This document shows, piece by piece, positions 4,247 to 5,178 of a stretch of 5,178 nt of DNA (the first letter of the stretch is position 1; each line of letters begins with the position of its first letter). The DNA lies in assembly GCA_023136145.1 (NCBI GenBank), contig JAGLRU010000251.1, positions 1 to 5,178 of the forward strand, read 5' to 3'. This stretch comes from Alphaproteobacteria bacterium. Lineage in GTDB: Bacteria; Pseudomonadota; Alphaproteobacteria; Micavibrionales; UBA2020. Below the pieces are notes generated by a model that did not search any database, was not told the origin of the DNA, and saw only the letters and a program-made list of their open reading frames with translations. The translations under genes and the position numbers were made by a program.

Positions 4247-5178
4247 ATGAAACAGCCGGATCAACAAATCTCATGGTTAGGGAGTGCCAGTATTGCCGGT
4301 CTCCTTAGCTGGGGCGTAATAAAAACGTGGCCAATGCTGGAAAGTGATATGGTACTCGTACCTGTCATTCTTAGCCTTGTTTCTATTGTGGCATATAGCA
4401 AAACTATAGCATTGATAATTCCTTTGCTCAAAAACCTTCATCAGCATCGTAGGGCTATGGCGCCATCTACCAATAAAGGCAGTTCAAGATGGGCAACATT
4501 TGAGGATATTAAAAAGGCTGCACTTTATAAACAAACCGATGGCTTGTTACTCGGCATGGATAGTTCTGGTAGAGCTGTTTTTGAAAACTCCGAATCTCAC
4601 GGGATGATTTTGGCTCCTGCCGGTCTTGGGAAAACAGCTCGTTTTGTTATTCCCAATATGCTGCATTATCGTGGTTCTATCATTTGCACTGATCTAAAAC
4701 ATACAATTGCCTGTGTAACTAAACGCGCCAGAGAAAAACATCTTAAAAATAAAACCTATTGTCTCAATCCCTCTGGTAAGCATGAGGACATACTAGGCAA
4801 ATCAGCATGCTATAATCCCGTGTCTGTTATTATTCGGGCATGGAAAGAAAAACGTTACAGTGCCGTTGTGATGCTAGCACAAAAGCTGGCTGCGCAATTA
4901 TTGCCAGAACCAAAACATGCCGGAGAAAATGACTTTTTTCGGCGTGGATCACTCAAGTTGATAGTGTTTGGTATTTTATATCTCGTTACACGAGATGATT
5001 TCAACAAAGTACATTTACCACAATTATTGCGCTTGTTGCGCAATACTGAAAAATTCAAAGACGCGCTCCATGTCGCCAGTTGCAGCGATATACTTAATGG
5101 TGAGTTGGCCGATATGGCCGCAGATTTATTACCAAAATTTGAAAGTAACGATACAAAACAAGTTGAATCATTCAGAGA
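4247..5178 (+). CDS. virD4: VirD4/TraG-type conjugative coupling protein, N-terminal part (cut by window edge)
   Basis: 310 residues are visible with no stop before the edge; complete family members are usually 550-700. Two hydrophobic segments at about 8-25 and 35-60 anchor the protein in the inner membrane. The ATPase domain follows: HGMILAPAGLGKTARFVIPN (118-137) is the Walker A region, SIICTDLKH (143-151) matches the strand that is usually V-x-D-P/I-K in this family, and CYNPVSVI (188-195) matches the FNPL-type motif. NDFFRRGSLKLIVFGILYLV (228-247) matches the helix that normally follows. The second Walker motif lies beyond the edge. Coupling proteins are hexameric ATPases that bring the relaxase-DNA complex to the type IV secretion channel. 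GGAGG at 4237-4241 sits 5 nt before ATG 4247, favouring it over in-frame ATGs at 4226 and 4235. The symbol denotes the family, not a close ortholog. Confidence 0.88.
   Translation, partial: MKQPDQQISWLGSASIAGLLSWGVIKTWPMLESDMVLVPVILSLVSIVAYSKTIALIIPLLKNLHQHRRAMAPSTNKGSSRWATFEDIKKAALYKQTDGLLLGMDSSGRAVFENSESHGMILAPAGLGKTARFVIPNMLHYRGSIICTDLKHTIACVTKRAREKHLKNKTYCLNPSGKHEDILGKSACYNPVSVIIRAWKEKRYSAVVMLAQKLAAQLLPEPKHAGENDFFRRGSLKLIVFGILYLVTRDDFNKVHLPQLLRLLRNTEKFKDALHVASCSDILNGELADMAADLLPKFESNDTKQVESFR

Noticed and set aside
4855..5058. Minus-strand 67-codon frame
   Set aside because: Antisense to the virD4 ATPase domain, with no supporting features.

Overview
The window looks like an accessory or mobile region of an AT-leaning proteobacterium. 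The support is a hipBA-type module, a ribbon-helix-helix/Doc module, a possible phage P1/P4-type regulatory RNA region, and the start of a conjugation (type IV secretion) gene cluster. No rRNA, tRNA or housekeeping gene allows a closer placement, and neither end of the mobile element is visible.

Layout. Positions 1-833 on the minus strand hold a HipBA-type toxin-antitoxin pair. hipB is complete (615-833); hipA is cut by the window edge, leaving the N-terminal 204 residues (1-613). Upstream of hipB (847-959) lies a dense control region. It contains a perfect 14-bp palindrome, a second inverted repeat, and three ATTACCG half-sites spaced exactly 49 bp apart. Positions about 960-1440 carry no convincing gene but several perfect hairpins and a small minus-strand reading frame. 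The architecture recalls the C4 antisense RNA/Icd immunity regions of P1- and P4-type phages.

Positions 1448-2113 on the plus strand hold a second toxin-antitoxin operon, divergent from hipBA. It has a promoter with overlapping palindromes, a ribbon-helix-helix antitoxin and a Doc/Fic-fold toxin, with a one-base overlap between the genes. Positions 2114-2343 are noncoding with several inverted repeats. One of these encloses a match to the IncP-type nic consensus just upstream of the first conjugation-associated gene, making it a weak oriT candidate.

From 2344 to the right edge three plus-strand genes follow. The first is a four-helix membrane protein with a predicted ~225-residue periplasmic domain. 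The second is a single-pass protein with a coiled coil and four periplasmic cysteines. The third is a VirD4/TraG-type coupling protein truncated by the window edge.

Together: the two toxin-antitoxin modules probably stabilise the element or act as abortive defence. The 3' genes probably belong to its transfer machinery, with the coupling protein passing DNA to the channel and the two unrecognised membrane proteins being plausible envelope partners. The least explained parts are the structured noncoding block at 1262-1394 and the two unrecognised membrane proteins.
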